Shown here one piece after another: positions 1 through 8,001 of a stretch of DNA of 36,746 nt (the first letter of the stretch is position 1; the number at the start of each line of letters is the position of its first letter). The stretch comes from Oscillospiraceae bacterium. Its GTDB lineage: Bacteria; Bacillota; Clostridia; Oscillospirales; Acutalibacteraceae. The translations under genes were made by a program, and so were the position numbers. The notes beneath the pieces were generated by a model, which was not told the origin of the DNA, searched no databases, and saw only the letters and a list, made by a program, of their open reading frames with translations. The DNA is taken from contig JAQXNV010000063.1 in the NCBI GenBank assembly GCA_029098185.1, positions 1-36,746 of the forward strand. Reading direction: 5' to 3'.

Positions 1-342
1 ATTATTGATGGACAGCAGAGAATGACGACGCTGACCTTGCTGCTTCTGGCGCTGAGAGATTATGCCATTCAGCATCCAGAAGATACCACAATCAATTCTA
101 GGCGTATCGATAATATGCTCTTGAAAAATGAGTATGAAGTAGGCGATGAACGGTACAAGCTCTTGCTGACCGAAACAGATCGCGATATTCTGATTCGCCT
201 TGTGGAGTCGAAGCCTATTCCTGATGGTACGAAATCGCGTCTGATTGATAACTACAAAATGATTTCTTATAACACAAGGCTTTTTAGAGGATTATCGTTG
301 AATAGTGCTACACAAGAAGGGATGACTTTCTCTTTTTGGTGA
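1..342 (+). pseudogene. DUF262 (GmrSD-type) protein fragment
   Basis: The frame is open from the first base and reads IIDGQQRMTTLTLLLLAL. This is the conserved DGQQR-TTL motif of the DUF262 / ParB-like nuclease domain found in GmrS/GmrD type IV restriction systems and relatives. Such proteins are usually several hundred residues long. Here the frame stops at 340-342, only about 90 residues after the motif, and the last ~12 residues do not look like the family. The 5' end lies outside the window. I call it a 3'-truncated remnant of a phage-defence gene. The domain call rests on the motif alone. An intact short paralogue is possible but less likely. Confidence 0.7.
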
Positions 343-477
343 AAAGATGTGTATCTGGGAACATATCTATCGCTTTTTGATTTTCCTATCGTTTGAAAGT
401 GCATACCCTTTTAAATGATAGAATGTGCACTTTAGTGAAGGTGCAACTGTAAATAGAAACACCGTTGATGATGGTAA

Positions 478-486
478 TGGTATAAT
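478..486 (+). promoter_or_regulatory. Extended -10 promoter for the small membrane protein
   Basis: TGGTATAAT is an extended -10 element (TG-N-TATAAT) ending about 50 bases before the downstream start codon. No good -35 hexamer lies 17 bp upstream, which is usual for extended -10 promoters. An 8-bp inverted repeat, AAAGTGCA at 396-403 and TGCACTTT at 426-433, lies upstream and could be an operator or hairpin. Confidence 0.45.
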
Positions 487-536
487 GAATTTCATTAAAG
501 ATTTTATGAACTGGAGTTTGATGAAGGAGGATATTT

Positions 537-860
537 ATGGAAGATATAGTATGGTTCATTATTATGGTACCATGCAGCGCTGTATTTACCATCATTGGGA
601 TCTATGCATGGAACAGAAAAAAGCCAATGTGGTTTTGGGCAGGTTCGACCGTAGAAGAATCGGAAATTGCTGATGTTTCAGCTTATAACCGAGCCAACGG
701 ACTAATGTGGCTTGTTTTTTCATTGCCGTTATGGTTATCTACATTTATTGAATTATGGAATGAAATCGTCGCTCTTTTTCTGATCGCTGCAGATTGTGTT
801 ATTGGACTTCCTGTTCTAATGATCGTATATAAACGAATTTACACAAAATATAAAGCATAA
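537..860 (+). CDS. Small multi-pass membrane protein, unknown function
   Basis: This 107-aa protein has an AAGGAGG Shine-Dalgarno sequence (523-529) eight bases before ATG. It has three hydrophobic segments, at roughly residues 3-22, 55-72 and 76-97. A basic loop after the first segment (WNRKKPMWFWAG) is followed by an acidic stretch (EESEIADV) and then YNRANG. I do not recognise a named family with certainty; it resembles short DUF3784-like integral membrane proteins of Firmicutes. No signal peptidase site is visible. It is flanked by two broken reading frames, so it may belong to an unstable accessory patch. No function is assigned. Confidence 0.75.
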   Translation: MEDIVWFIIMVPCSAVFTIIGIYAWNRKKPMWFWAGSTVEESEIADVSAYNRANGLMWLVFSLPLWLSTFIELWNEIVALFLIAADCVIGLPVLMIVYKRIYTKYKA

Positions 861-868
861 ACAAAATA

Positions 869-1000
869 AAGCTGACACCCCATATTCAAGAATTTTATGA
901 TAAACTTACTAAAGAAAAAACTTCTAATGGGTTCTATGGCTTACACGGTTATTCCGAAACAGGATATACCGGCAAAAGAGGAGAGCATAATGAATGTTAA
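869..1000 (+). pseudogene. Orphan reading-frame fragment
   Basis: One frame is open from 854 to a TAA at 998-1000 and has protein-like composition (for example EFYDKLTKEKTSNGFYGLHG followed by YSETGYTGKRGEHNEC). It has no start codon with a ribosome binding site and overlaps the first codons of the Crp/Fnr gene in another frame. I read it as the 3' tail of a deleted gene. The family is not recognised, and chance cannot be excluded at this length. Confidence 0.25.
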
Positions 1001-1649
1001 GGACTTTTTCCCTATGTGGGATCAACTGACAAAAACGCAGCAGACACGCCTTATTTCTGCAGCTATCCCCCGCTCTGTGGAAAAAGGCACCATTGTGCAT
1101 AATGGCAGCATAAACTGCACCGGACTGCTTCTGGTAGAACAGGGTCAGCTACGGGCATATATCCTATCTGACGAAGGACGGGAGATCACCATCTATCGTT
1201 TGTTTCATCGGGATATTTGCCTGTTTTCTGCATCCTGCATGATGCACAGTATTCAATTTGATGTGATCGTCCAGGCGGAAAGCCAAACTTCTTTTTGGAT
1301 CATCCCAGCCGACGTTTATCAGGATGTGATGAAAGAATCGGCTGCGCTGGCAAACTATACCAACGAAATTATGGCTACACGATTTTCAGAAGTCATGTGG
1401 CTGATGGAGCGGATCTTGTGGAAGCGAATGGACAAGCGCATTGCCGGATTTCTACTGGAAGAAAGCGCCGTGGAAAAAAGCACGGTGCTGAAAATCACCC
1501 ATGAAACGATCGCCAACCATCTGGGAACTGCCCGGGAAGTCGTCACCCGAATGCTTCGCTATCTGCAAAGCGAAGGTCTGGTAAAGCTATCTCGTGGAAC
1601 GATAGCGTTGATCGATATAGAAGGGCTTTCCAAATTACAGGCATCTTAA
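990..1649 (+). CDS. Crp/Fnr-family transcriptional regulator
   Basis: This is a 219-aa regulator with the usual Crp/Fnr layout. An N-terminal cyclic-nucleotide-binding-like beta-roll spans about residues 15-130, then a dimer helix, then a C-terminal winged helix around 170-215 (HETIANHLGTAREVVTRMLR is the recognition helix-turn-helix). The ATG at 990 is chosen over one at 897 because GAGGAG lies just upstream and the length then fits the family. The effector domain has a close cysteine pair, Cys77 and Cys83, in DICLFSASC. This spacing is not the Fnr iron-sulfur ligand set, so a thiol or persulfide sensor is possible (inference). The gene converges on the sulfane-sulfur enzyme gene, whose promoter has a Crp/Fnr-like dyad at -41, so it is the likely activator of that gene. 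Confidence 0.92.
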   Translation: MNVKDFFPMWDQLTKTQQTRLISAAIPRSVEKGTIVHNGSINCTGLLLVEQGQLRAYILSDEGREITIYRLFHRDICLFSASCMMHSIQFDVIVQAESQTSFWIIPADVYQDVMKESAALANYTNEIMATRFSEVMWLMERILWKRMDKRIAGFLLEESAVEKSTVLKITHETIANHLGTAREVVTRMLRYLQSEGLVKLSRGTIALIDIEGLSKLQAS

Positions 1650-1650
1650 C

Positions 1651-1700
1651 GAAAAAGCTGTGATGACCGCCAAATTTTACGGTACATCACAGCTTTTTTC
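1651..1700. terminator. Bidirectional terminator
   Basis: A stem of about 14 bp (GAAAAAGCTGTGATG at 1651-1665 pairing with CATCACAGCTTTTTTC at 1685-1700) is flanked by A and T runs on opposite sides. It can therefore terminate both the Crp/Fnr gene (+) and the convergent sulfurtransferase gene (-). Confidence 0.9.
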
Positions 1701-1720
1701 GTTTGTACTTTATGCGTTGC

Positions 1721-4207
1721 TTAAATAAACAGGTTTACGTTGGATTCTTCCGCATCGCCCAGATAAGTACCGACACCGCCGATCTCCACGCCATCGATCA
1801 GTTCTTCCTTTCGGATCCCCATAACGTCCATACTCATGGAGCAGGCAATGATCTTTACGCCATTTTCCATGGCTTTCTTCATCATATCCTCCAGAGAATC
1901 GATCCGCTTATCATTCATGATGCGTTTCATCATGGCAGTACCCATGCCGCCCATATTCATCTTGGACAGCTTCAGCTTCTTCGCACCGCGGGGCAGCATG
2001 GCGCCAAACAGTTTTTCCATCATAGATTTAGGCAGGTTCTGCTTTTCCTCTTTCCGAAGGGCTGTCAATCCCCAGAAGGTAAAGAACATCGTGACCGGCC
2101 GGCCCATGGCAAGAGCGCCGTTTGCAATGACGAATGCTGCCAGCACCTTATCCATGTCTCCGTCAAAAACGATAATGGTCTTTCCTTGCGGTGTATCTTT
2201 AACGATGGGCCCGTCAGGTCGTGCTGTCTCTTTGCCGTCACGCTTATCGCCGGCAGACGATCCTTTTTGAATGACAGCAACATAGTCGCTCCCTTCCTTC
2301 CGGTTAGAAATCAACGTATTCCCCGTCCGTCTACACCAGGACACTACGTCCTTGGAAAATCCAGGATCGGAAGCTATCACTTCCAGTTGTTCCCCGTTTT
2401 CCATATCTTTCACCGCTTTATAGACTTCCATGATCGGGCCGGGACACTGCATCCCGCAGCAGTCAATGGAAATTTTCTTCATCGTTGTTTCCTCCTTGCC
2501 AGCAGGCTGTTCTTCCGGCAGATCATTCACCGGAACGTCTGCTGTTTCTTCTTTTTCCGGGTGCGTCTCTCGATAGAACCGGATCCCGGCCGGGTAAACC
2601 TTTACATGGGAAAATCCGTTTTGCATCAGGATCCTAGCGGCATTATACCCACGCACACCAATGGCGCAAAAAATCAGATACGTCGCCTTAGGATCCAATT
2701 CCTTCAGCCGGCTCCGCAGCTGCCCCAAAGGAATGTTCGCCGCATTGGGAAGCGAATAGGACATGACTTCCGCTTCCTCCCGCACATCCAGAAGCACCGC
2801 GTTGGGATTTGTATCCGGCTCATCCCACCGCGCAAAAGTAACCAATTGGTGAATGACATTTTCCGCTGTGAATCCAGCCATATTGACCGGATCCTTGGCG
2901 GAGGAATACGGCGGCGCATAGGCAAGCTCCAGATTTTTTAGTTCCTTCACGCCGCCGCCCAGTCGCATGACCACGCTGATGGTATCGATCCGTTTGTCTA
3001 CCCCATCACTTCCCACGATCTGTGCGCCAAATAGTTTTTTCCCGTCTGGAGAAAACAGCAGTTTTAAATACATCGGTGTAGCGCCGGGATAATATCCAGC
3101 GTGGGAGTTCTGGGTAATCAAGATCCTTTCGTAATCCGCGCCCCAGATCATCCCCCTGCGCTTTAAGCTCTTTTCACTTAGTCCTGTAGATGCCGCCGTC
3201 AGCGCAAACACCTTTGCGACAGAAGTACCCTGTGTGCCCTCATAAACAGCGTCCAGTCCCGCAATATTATCGGCGGCAATCCGCCCCTGCTTATTGGCTG
3301 GACCGGCCAATGCGATCATAGCAGCATCACCGGTCACAAATTCCTTGACAGCGATCACATCGCCGACAGCATAGATAGACGGGTCAGCGGTGCGCATATG
3401 GTCATCGACCACTACGCCGCCGCGCTCGTTGACCTCTAAGCCGGCTTCTTTTGCCAGCATCCCGTTGGGACGCACACCGATAGACAGCAGCACCAGATCC
3501 GCCTGCAAAACCGTTCCACTGTTCAGTGTTACCGCAACACCCGTTTCCGTCTCTGTAAAGGAACGCACGCCGTCCGAAAGATGAAGGTCGATGCCATTTT
3601 CCCGGATATGGTTATGCAGGATGGCTGCCATCTCCGGGTCAAGAGGCGCCATCACCTGGTCCAGCGCCTCCGCTACGGCCACCTTCAACCCAGCATGGCG
3701 CAGGTTCTCCGCAGTCTCCAGGCCGATAAACCCGCCGCCTACCACAACGGCAGACTTGGCGCCCTGCTGGATCATCGCGCGAATCCGGTCAGTATCCGGG
3801 ACCGTCCAAAGCGTCATGACCTTCGATGATTCGATACCGGGAATGCTTGGACGCAGCGGCGAGGAACCTGTAGCCAGCACCAGGGTATCGTAGCTTTCTT
3901 CGTAAACTGTCCCATGTGCCAGATCTTTGACGGTGATGGTTTTTGTCTCCCGATGAATGGCAGTCACTTCATTTTGGGTGCGGACATCGATATTGAACCG
4001 TTGAAGCATTACGTCTGCTTTAGTCACCAGCAGAGCGTCACGAGAACGGATCACGTCACCAACATGATATGGCAGACCGCAATTGGCGTAGGAGATATAC
4101 TCCCCGCGCTCTAACAGGATGATCTCTGCTGTCTCATCCAATCTGCGCAGTCGGGCAGCACAGCTTGCGCCGGCTGCGACGCCCCCTACAATGACAATTT
4201 TTTTCAT
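1721..4207 (-). CDS. CoA-disulfide reductase-rhodanese-TusA-DsrE fusion
   Basis: This is an 828-aa cytoplasmic flavoprotein fused to three sulfur-carrier modules. Residues 1 to ~435 form a pyridine nucleotide-disulfide reductase with the FAD site GGVAAGASCAARL and the CoA-disulfide reductase active-site motif SYANCGLPY (Cys43). Residues ~455-550 are a rhodanese domain (active Cys514 in IFCAIGVRGY). Residues 576 to ~645 are TusA (CPGP, Cys588). Residues ~675-828 are a DsrE2-like domain (Cys789 in ACSMSMDVMG). Family knowledge suggests NAD(P)H-dependent reduction of CoA-persulfide, CoA-disulfide or polysulfide, with sulfur relay through the carrier cysteines; all four expected cysteines are present. 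Start: ATG at 4207 with AAGGAG upstream. The last two domains may also be made alone from an internal start (Met576). It has a single-gene transcription unit of its own. Confidence 0.95.
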   Translation of the reverse strand: MKKIVIVGGVAAGASCAARLRRLDETAEIILLERGEYISYANCGLPYHVGDVIRSRDALLVTKADVMLQRFNIDVRTQNEVTAIHRETKTITVKDLAHGTVYEESYDTLVLATGSSPLRPSIPGIESSKVMTLWTVPDTDRIRAMIQQGAKSAVVVGGGFIGLETAENLRHAGLKVAVAEALDQVMAPLDPEMAAILHNHIRENGIDLHLSDGVRSFTETETGVAVTLNSGTVLQADLVLLSIGVRPNGMLAKEAGLEVNERGGVVVDDHMRTADPSIYAVGDVIAVKEFVTGDAAMIALAGPANKQGRIAADNIAGLDAVYEGTQGTSVAKVFALTAASTGLSEKSLKRRGMIWGADYERILITQNSHAGYYPGATPMYLKLLFSPDGKKLFGAQIVGSDGVDKRIDTISVVMRLGGGVKELKNLELAYAPPYSSAKDPVNMAGFTAENVIHQLVTFARWDEPDTNPNAVLLDVREEAEVMSYSLPNAANIPLGQLRSRLKELDPKATYLIFCAIGVRGYNAARILMQNGFSHVKVYPAGIRFYRETHPEKEETADVPVNDLPEEQPAGKEETTMKKISIDCCGMQCPGPIMEVYKAVKDMENGEQLEVIASDPGFSKDVVSWCRRTGNTLISNRKEGSDYVAVIQKGSSAGDKRDGKETARPDGPIVKDTPQGKTIIVFDGDMDKVLAAFVIANGALAMGRPVTMFFTFWGLTALRKEEKQNLPKSMMEKLFGAMLPRGAKKLKLSKMNMGGMGTAMMKRIMNDKRIDSLEDMMKKAMENGVKIIACSMSMDVMGIRKEELIDGVEIGGVGTYLGDAEESNVNLFI

Positions 4208-4273
4208 AGTATTTTCTCCTTTGCAGCGCTATCAGAATAAGTTTTCTAAGTCGTTTTTCTTTTTTATGATAGG

Positions 4274-4315
4274 ATTATACGCCCTATGCTTTTTTCGCTC
4301 CGTGATATTGTCACG
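4274..4315 (-). promoter_or_regulatory. Sulfurtransferase promoter with Crp/Fnr-like dyad
   Basis: On the minus strand, TATAAT (4274-4279) is a perfect -10, but the -35 region is poor (CGGAGC at 4297-4302). Just upstream lies the inverted repeat CGTGA-N5-TCACG (4301-4315), centred about 41 bases before the predicted start (+1 near 4267). A weak -35 plus a dyad at about -41 is the arrangement of a class II Crp/Fnr-activated promoter. The half-site GTGA/TCAC is Crp/Fnr-like, although the 5-base spacer is odd for that family. Confidence 0.65.
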
Positions 4316-4378
4316 TTAAAATTCCCCAGTTGCCCAGAATTAAAAATCAATGCAGTCACTTACCTTTCTGCAAGATAG

Positions 4379-4417
4379 AAAAAACGCCTTTCCGCATATT
4401 TGGGAAAGACGTTTTTT
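4379..4417 (-). terminator. Terminator of ABC operon 1
   Basis: On the minus strand, AAAAAACGTCTTTCCC pairs with GGAAAGGCGTTTTTT across a short loop and ends in a T run. It begins 4 bases after the stop codon of the last operon gene. Confidence 0.9.
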
Positions 4418-4420
4418 ACT

Positions 4421-5350
4421 TTACTGCTCCTGTGGATAAAAACAAGCTACCTGACGGTCATTTTGCATTTCCAACGTAGGGGCGTTTTCACTGCATTTCG
4501 CTGATGCGTTGGGACAGTATTCATAAAACTTACAGCCACCTGATGCCTCTTGCCGTACCGGCGAGCAATCCACAAAGTGGAACTCCTTTGTTACCCTTGG
4601 CGGCAAAACACAGGACAGCAGCATCTTTGTGTACGGGTGAGCCGGCGATTTTAAAATCTGCTCTGCCGTACCGCTTTCTACGATCTCTCCGCGATACATT
4701 ACCGCAATGCGGTCACACATGGCGTGGGCCAGCATCAGATCATGGGTAATGAACAGATACGACATCTGCTTTTCCGCTTTCAGCCGCTTGAGCAGATCAA
4801 TGACCTGAGCCTGCACAGAAACGTCCAAAGCGCTGGTAGCTTCATCGCAAATGATGAGCTTCGGTTGTGCCAGAATCGCTCTGGCAATGGCCGCTCGCTG
4901 ACATTCACCGCCGCTGAGCTGACAGATGCGCCGCTTGTGATAGCTCTCCTTTAACCCCACAAAGGAAATGGCGTCTTTTGCCCGCCGGTCCAACTCATCT
5001 TTCCCGGGATTGTCAAAAAATCGCAGTCCCTGTTTGACGCCGTTTAACAGCGTACAGCGAGGATCAAAGGAATCGACGGGGTTTTGGAAAATCATCTGCA
5101 GATCGCTGCGCACTTCCTTCATATCGCTGTTGCTTTTTAACAGCTTGTTGTCAAACCAGATCTCTCCCCCATCCGCTTTCAGCAGATGCAAAATCAATTG
5201 GGCGGTGGTGCTTTTGCCGCACCCCGATTCCCCTACCAGCCCGAGGCATTCTCCTGCTTCCACCTGCAGATCAATGTGATCCACGGCGGCAAATCTTGTT
5301 TTGCCCTTAGTAAATTCTTTATATAATCCCTTGACTTCCAACAGTGCCAT
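4421..5350 (-). CDS. OppF/NikE-type ABC transporter ATPase (operon 1)
   Basis: A 309-aa cytoplasmic ATPase, the second of the pair energising importer 1. It shows Walker A GESGCGKST, the LSGGECQRAAIARA signature, Walker B LIICDEATSALD and the H-loop THD. The C-terminal oligo_HPY extension has several cysteines (CKFYEYCPNASAKC). The frame is open to 5662, but the ATG at 5350 is chosen: it has AGGAGG eight bases upstream, starts 2 bases after the preceding stop, and begins MALLEVKGLYKEF like its homologues. It is very similar in layout to the ATPase at 34119-35075, so the two systems look paralogous. The substrate cannot be read from the ATPase. Confidence 0.95.
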   Translation of the reverse strand: MALLEVKGLYKEFTKGKTRFAAVDHIDLQVEAGECLGLVGESGCGKSTTAQLILHLLKADGGEIWFDNKLLKSNSDMKEVRSDLQMIFQNPVDSFDPRCTLLNGVKQGLRFFDNPGKDELDRRAKDAISFVGLKESYHKRRICQLSGGECQRAAIARAILAQPKLIICDEATSALDVSVQAQVIDLLKRLKAEKQMSYLFITHDLMLAHAMCDRIAVMYRGEIVESGTAEQILKSPAHPYTKMLLSCVLPPRVTKEFHFVDCSPVRQEASGGCKFYEYCPNASAKCSENAPTLEMQNDRQVACFYPQEQ

Positions 5351-5352
5351 GA

Positions 5353-6327
5353 TCACAGCTCCTCCTGATCCAGCGGATGACAGCATCGCACCCAGTGACC
5401 GTTTGGGCGTGTCTGCTCCGCCGGCATTTCCCGATGGCAATCTTCCGCTGCGTAAGGGCAGCGGGGCCCATAGGGACAACCGATCATTTCCTGGGAAAAG
5501 TCCGGCGTCCGACCAGGAATGCCTACAAGATCCTGCCCATCTCCCTGGGGGATCGCGCCGATCAATGCTTTGGTATATGGGTGTGCCGGATGGGCCAGCA
5601 CATCGCCGCAGGGGCCCCACTCCACCAGGTGCCCGGCGTACATGACGCCGATCAAATCGCAAAGCTGGGCCGCAACACCCATGCTGTGCGTCACGATGAG
5701 CATGGCGGTCTGGTAGGTATTTCGCAGGTCGTGAAGCTGCCGCAGCACCTGCATCTGTACAGTGACATCCAGGGCGCTGGTCGGCTCATCTGCCAAAAGC
5801 AATTTGGGGTGGTTGATCATAGCCAAGGCAATGCCGACCCGCTGGTTCATCCCACCGGACAACTCAAAGGGATAGCTCTTTAAGATGCGTTCCGGCTCTG
5901 GCATTCGAAGCTGACGCAATAGGTCTGATGCCTGCGCATTGCACTCCCGCTTCGAATATTTTTTCCCGTGGCTGTTCATCGTCTCCCAGAACTGATACCC
6001 GATCGTCTTAACGGGATCGCAGGCTTCACCGCAGTCCTGAAAGATCATGCTGATCTGATCCCCTCGCAGCTGCCGCAGCGCTTCCTCGTTCATCTGTACA
6101 AGATCCTGCCCCAAAAACAAGATAGAGCCGCCTGTCACATGGGCCGTATCGCCATTGAGCATCATCAGCGCGCGAAGCAGCGTACTTTTTCCGCAGCCGG
6201 ATTCGCCTACTAAACCGGCGATCTCTCCTGCCTTCAGGTGTAGACTCACATCCTGTACCACGGGGATCTTTCCATAGGAAACGCATAACTTGTTGACTTG
6301 CAGCAATTCTTTCACAACCTTTGGCAC
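5353..6327 (-). CDS. OppD/NikD-type ABC transporter ATPase (operon 1)
   Basis: A 324-aa ATPase with Walker A GESGCGKST (about residues 38-46), a Q-loop in MIFQDCGEACDP, the signature LSGGMNQRVGIALA, Walker B LLLADEPTSALD and the H-loop VTHSMG. The C-terminal oligo_HPY domain carries CPYGPRCPYAAEDC. It follows the binding-protein gene by 7 bases and precedes the partner ATPase by 2. The start is uncertain. The GTG at 6327 lacks a clear Shine-Dalgarno sequence; GTG at 6315 or a nearby TTG may be the true start, since homologues begin near LLQVNKLCVSY. Confidence 0.93.
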   Translation of the reverse strand: MPKVVKELLQVNKLCVSYGKIPVVQDVSLHLKAGEIAGLVGESGCGKSTLLRALMMLNGDTAHVTGGSILFLGQDLVQMNEEALRQLRGDQISMIFQDCGEACDPVKTIGYQFWETMNSHGKKYSKRECNAQASDLLRQLRMPEPERILKSYPFELSGGMNQRVGIALAMINHPKLLLADEPTSALDVTVQMQVLRQLHDLRNTYQTAMLIVTHSMGVAAQLCDLIGVMYAGHLVEWGPCGDVLAHPAHPYTKALIGAIPQGDGQDLVGIPGRTPDFSQEMIGCPYGPRCPYAAEDCHREMPAEQTRPNGHWVRCCHPLDQEEL

Positions 6328-6334
6328 AGAAAAA

Positions 6335-7945
6335 TCAGTTGGTCATTGTGGTCTTGTAGTTGAGCAGGTAATACTCCGATGGATTAGTCGGGCAATCCTG
6401 CACGTTCTTCTTCAGGACATTGGTAAACTTTGCGTGGCCGATGACGATGTAGCCGGCGTCATCCATGACCTTCTGCTGGATCTCCACTGCCAGTTCGTTC
6501 CGCTTCTCCTCGTCAAATTCCTGATCTAACTGGTTAATCAGCTTATCCACATCTTTATTAGAATAGCCGCCGTAGTTGGCGCTGCCGCCTGTCTTTAAGG
6601 CAAGGTCAGAGAAGTACTGCGGATCACCAGTCGGGCACATGGTCATACTGATCAGCATCAGGTCAAACTTGCCGTTCCCCTGCTTTTCCACAACTGCATC
6701 ATAGGCGCCGGCATCTACTTTCAATTCGATGCCGATGCTCTTGAGGGAATCGGCCATGGCCTGGGCAAACAGCGGCAGTTCTGCCTTTGTTGTATAGGTG
6801 CAAAGTTCGAAGGACAGCTCTTTGCCATCCTTATCCAAGATGCCATTGCCGTCGGAATCTGTGTAACCGGCGTCAGCCAACACCTGCTTTGCCCCACCTA
6901 TGTCATAGCTGTAGCCTTTTACAGAAGAACCGCCGAAGGCTGTGTTATCTGGGAACAGGGCCGTTGCGGGAACCGATGCGCCCTTGTTCAGGGTATTGGC
7001 ATAGGTGTCCTTATCGATAGACATACTGATGGCCTGGCGGACCGCCTTATCCTGGAGCAGCTCGTTTTTGAAGTTGAACCAAATGACCTGGCCTCTGGAA
7101 CCGGTCTGGCCATCTACAACGAACGCACTGTTATTTTCGAAGGTGGACAAACTGGTGGACGGAATGGTCAGGGACACATCGGTCTCGCCATTTTGCTGTG
7201 CCATGCCCAGAGCGCTGGTATCGGCAATAATATTAAAGGTGGCGCCTTCCAGCGCTGGCTCACCCTGCCAATAATCCGCATAACGCTCTACAACGCACTT
7301 TTGCTTTACATCATAGCTGACCACCTTATATGGGCCGGTACCGATAAGATCTGTGGGATTTGTGGCCGGATCCATGCCCTCTTTGACATAATAGACGCCA
7401 GACAGCGGCTCGGTCAGGCTGGAGGTAAACGCCGGCACTGGTTCAGAAGTCTTTACTGTCAGCGTTTGACCGTCTGCTTCCATCTTCTCAATATACAGCA
7501 GCTCGTTGAGCCGGGCATTGATCTTCATCGTTCGGTTCCAGGCATCCATAACAGACTGGGCTGTCAGCTTTTCGCCGTTCTGGAAGGTCACATCATCCCG
7601 GAGCGTCAACACCCAGGTGGTGTCATCCTTGGCCTCTGCCTTTTCACACAGGTAGGGCTGAGCTGCCAGATTTTCATCCAGCGTAAACAGCGTTTCCGTG
7701 ATGCCGTAACGGGAGGTATACCAGCTGCTCCAGCCATCGGCTACATCCATGCTGGTCGGCGCTTGCGAATCGCCAAAGGTCATGGTTTTTGTGTCTGTAT
7801 CTGTGTTCACCGTATTGGCCGCGGTAGAAGCGGTGTTCTCTTCAGCGCCGCCACATCCGGCCAGCACACCAACAGCAGAAGTTGCAGATGCTGCAGCAAG
7901 GCAAATGGCCAAAATTTTCTTCATTTTTGTCGTAGAACGTTTCAT
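6335..7945 (-). CDS. SBP_bac_5 substrate-binding lipoprotein (operon 1)
   Basis: A 536-aa extracytoplasmic solute-binding protein. The N-terminus is a lipoprotein signal (MKRSTTKMKKILAICLAAAS, then a hydrophobic stretch and the lipobox LAGC), followed by a Ser/Thr/Asn-rich linker. The ATG at 7945 has GAAAGGAG upstream and gives a proper signal peptide; an in-frame extension to 8005 does not. SSWYTSRYGITETLF near residue 75, ADYWQGEP and the QPISMSIDKD-like segment (QAISMSIDKDTYAN) are typical of the nickel/peptide/opine-binding family 5. The protein should capture ligand at the membrane for permeases B and C. Its ligand (nickel chelate, peptide or other) cannot be decided from sequence. It sits between the permease and ATPase genes. 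Confidence 0.94.
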   Translation of the reverse strand: MKRSTTKMKKILAICLAAASATSAVGVLAGCGGAEENTASTAANTVNTDTDTKTMTFGDSQAPTSMDVADGWSSWYTSRYGITETLFTLDENLAAQPYLCEKAEAKDDTTWVLTLRDDVTFQNGEKLTAQSVMDAWNRTMKINARLNELLYIEKMEADGQTLTVKTSEPVPAFTSSLTEPLSGVYYVKEGMDPATNPTDLIGTGPYKVVSYDVKQKCVVERYADYWQGEPALEGATFNIIADTSALGMAQQNGETDVSLTIPSTSLSTFENNSAFVVDGQTGSRGQVIWFNFKNELLQDKAVRQAISMSIDKDTYANTLNKGASVPATALFPDNTAFGGSSVKGYSYDIGGAKQVLADAGYTDSDGNGILDKDGKELSFELCTYTTKAELPLFAQAMADSLKSIGIELKVDAGAYDAVVEKQGNGKFDLMLISMTMCPTGDPQYFSDLALKTGGSANYGGYSNKDVDKLINQLDQEFDEEKRNELAVEIQQKVMDDAGYIVIGHAKFTNVLKKNVQDCPTNPSEYYLLNYKTTMTN

Positions 7946-8001
7946 TTGGGAAACTCCTTTCAAGATAAAGTCCTGCCAATTCATCATACTGCGGGGAGAG
8001 C

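Noticed and set aside
1703-2941. A 412-codon plus-strand frame opposite the sulfurtransferase gene
   Set aside because: It is antisense to a gene with clear domains and active-site residues, is rich in His/Arg as expected from a shadow frame, and has no ribosome site.
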